DNA from: Nitrospira sp.
GTDB lineage: Bacteria; Nitrospirota; JACRHL01
NCBI GenBank assembly: GCA_026994095.1
Contig: JALWRU010000275.1
Coordinates: 1 to 5,112, forward strand
Direction of reading: 5' to 3'
Length of the DNA stretch: 5,112 bases
The notes under the pieces are model-generated. The model made no database searches, had not been told where the DNA came from, and was given only the letters and a program-made list of their open reading frames with translations. Within the stretch, counting starts at the first letter, position 1. Each line of letters opens with the position of its first letter. A program made the translations under genes and the position numbers. Below are positions 4,829-5,112 of this stretch, piece after piece.

Positions 4829-5112
4829 TCAGTCCTCCTTCGGGCTGAACCAGCGGTACAGGGCGGGCAGCAGGAACAGGGTCAGCAGGGTGGAAGAGAA
4901 CAGCCCCCCCACCACCACCGTGGCCAGCGGTCGCTGGACCTCACTGCCAACCCCGGTGGCCAGCAGTAGCGGCACCAAACCAAGCGCGGCAATGGTGGCG
5001 GTCATCATCACCGGCCTGAAGCGGCTCTCCGCCCCTTCGCGGATGGCCCGCAGGATGTCGGTCGCCCCGGCCACGTGGCGGTTGATGGAGTCCACCAGTA
5101 CCACGCCGTTCA
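4829..5112 (-). CDS. Heavy-metal efflux RND permease (CzcA/CusA family), C-terminal end only
   Basis: The frame is open to the window edge and gives the last 93 residues of the inner-membrane pump of an HME-RND tripartite exporter, a protein normally of about 1,000 residues. The visible part starts NGVVLVDSINR, the end of a transmembrane segment, then the cytoplasmic turn with ILRAIREGAESRFRPVMMTA. Two last transmembrane helices follow: IAALGLVPLLLATGVG and ATVVVGGLFSSTLLTLFLLPALY, separated by the conserved SEVQRPLA. The end is YRWFSPKED. GVGSEVQRPLATVVVGG is strongly typical of CzcA/CusA. The family drives proton-coupled export of Cu/Ag or Co/Zn/Cd/Ni. The residues that tell these apart are outside the window. 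It precedes the barrel gene run in the same direction but is separated from it by about 386 bases with its own promoter-like site. Confidence 0.93.
   Translation of the reverse strand, partial: NGVVLVDSINRHVAGATDILRAIREGAESRFRPVMMTATIAALGLVPLLLATGVGSEVQRPLATVVVGGLFSSTLLTLFLLPALYRWFSPKED

Noticed and set aside
4280..4969. Plus-strand open frame of 229 codons
   Set aside because: It runs antisense across the barrel gene start, the promoter and the permease end. It has low-complexity Gln/Gly/His content and no ribosome binding site or recognisable domain.
1..5112. CRISPR array, tRNA, rRNA, insertion sequence or attachment site
   Set aside because: No spaced direct repeats, no cloverleaf or CCA end, no transposase and no terminal inverted repeats were seen. 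The 13-bp tandem array has no spacers.

Overview
This window comes from a bacterial chromosome. High GC content, Shine-Dalgarno-led genes, periplasmic and outer-membrane proteins and an HME-RND efflux pump point to a Gram-negative proteobacterium, possibly a gammaproteobacterium. The class is a guess from protein style, and no RNA gene is present to place it. Every supported gene is on the minus strand, so the transcription order runs from the right edge to the left edge.

Right edge (4829-5112): the C-terminal end of a CzcA/CusA-type heavy-metal efflux RND permease. A 386-base gap (4443-4828) follows. It holds a stem-loop behind the permease gene, a candidate sigma70 promoter, a leader of about 240 nt with mutually exclusive hairpins, an 18-bp palindrome and a strong ribosome binding site.

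Centre (1632-4442): four genes for exported proteins in one direction. They encode an outer-membrane beta-barrel 'transporter' protein, a DUF3347-like periplasmic protein, a DUF4198/NikM-like periplasmic protein that overlaps the previous gene by ATGA, and a small mono-heme c-type cytochrome. A strong intrinsic terminator sits just behind the barrel gene, so the three distal genes probably depend on read-through. Three of the four proteins are predicted to start with histidine after signal-peptide removal. Next to a metal-efflux pump this suggests an envelope metal-handling module (copper, nickel or a similar ion), but the metal and the mechanism are inference.

Left part (1-1620): two genes of little-known families, a DUF6714-like protein and a DinB-like protein cut by the window edge. 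Their upstream regions resemble each other over roughly 120 bases. The resemblance includes a promoter-like block, the ribosome binding site, a TTG start and the first nine codons. In front of the DUF6714-like gene this start is out of frame with the main reading frame, which suggests a frameshift, a leader peptide or a rearranged 5' end. The gap between the two genes also carries four tandem 13-bp repeats.

No tRNA, rRNA, CRISPR array, transposase or insertion sequence was seen.
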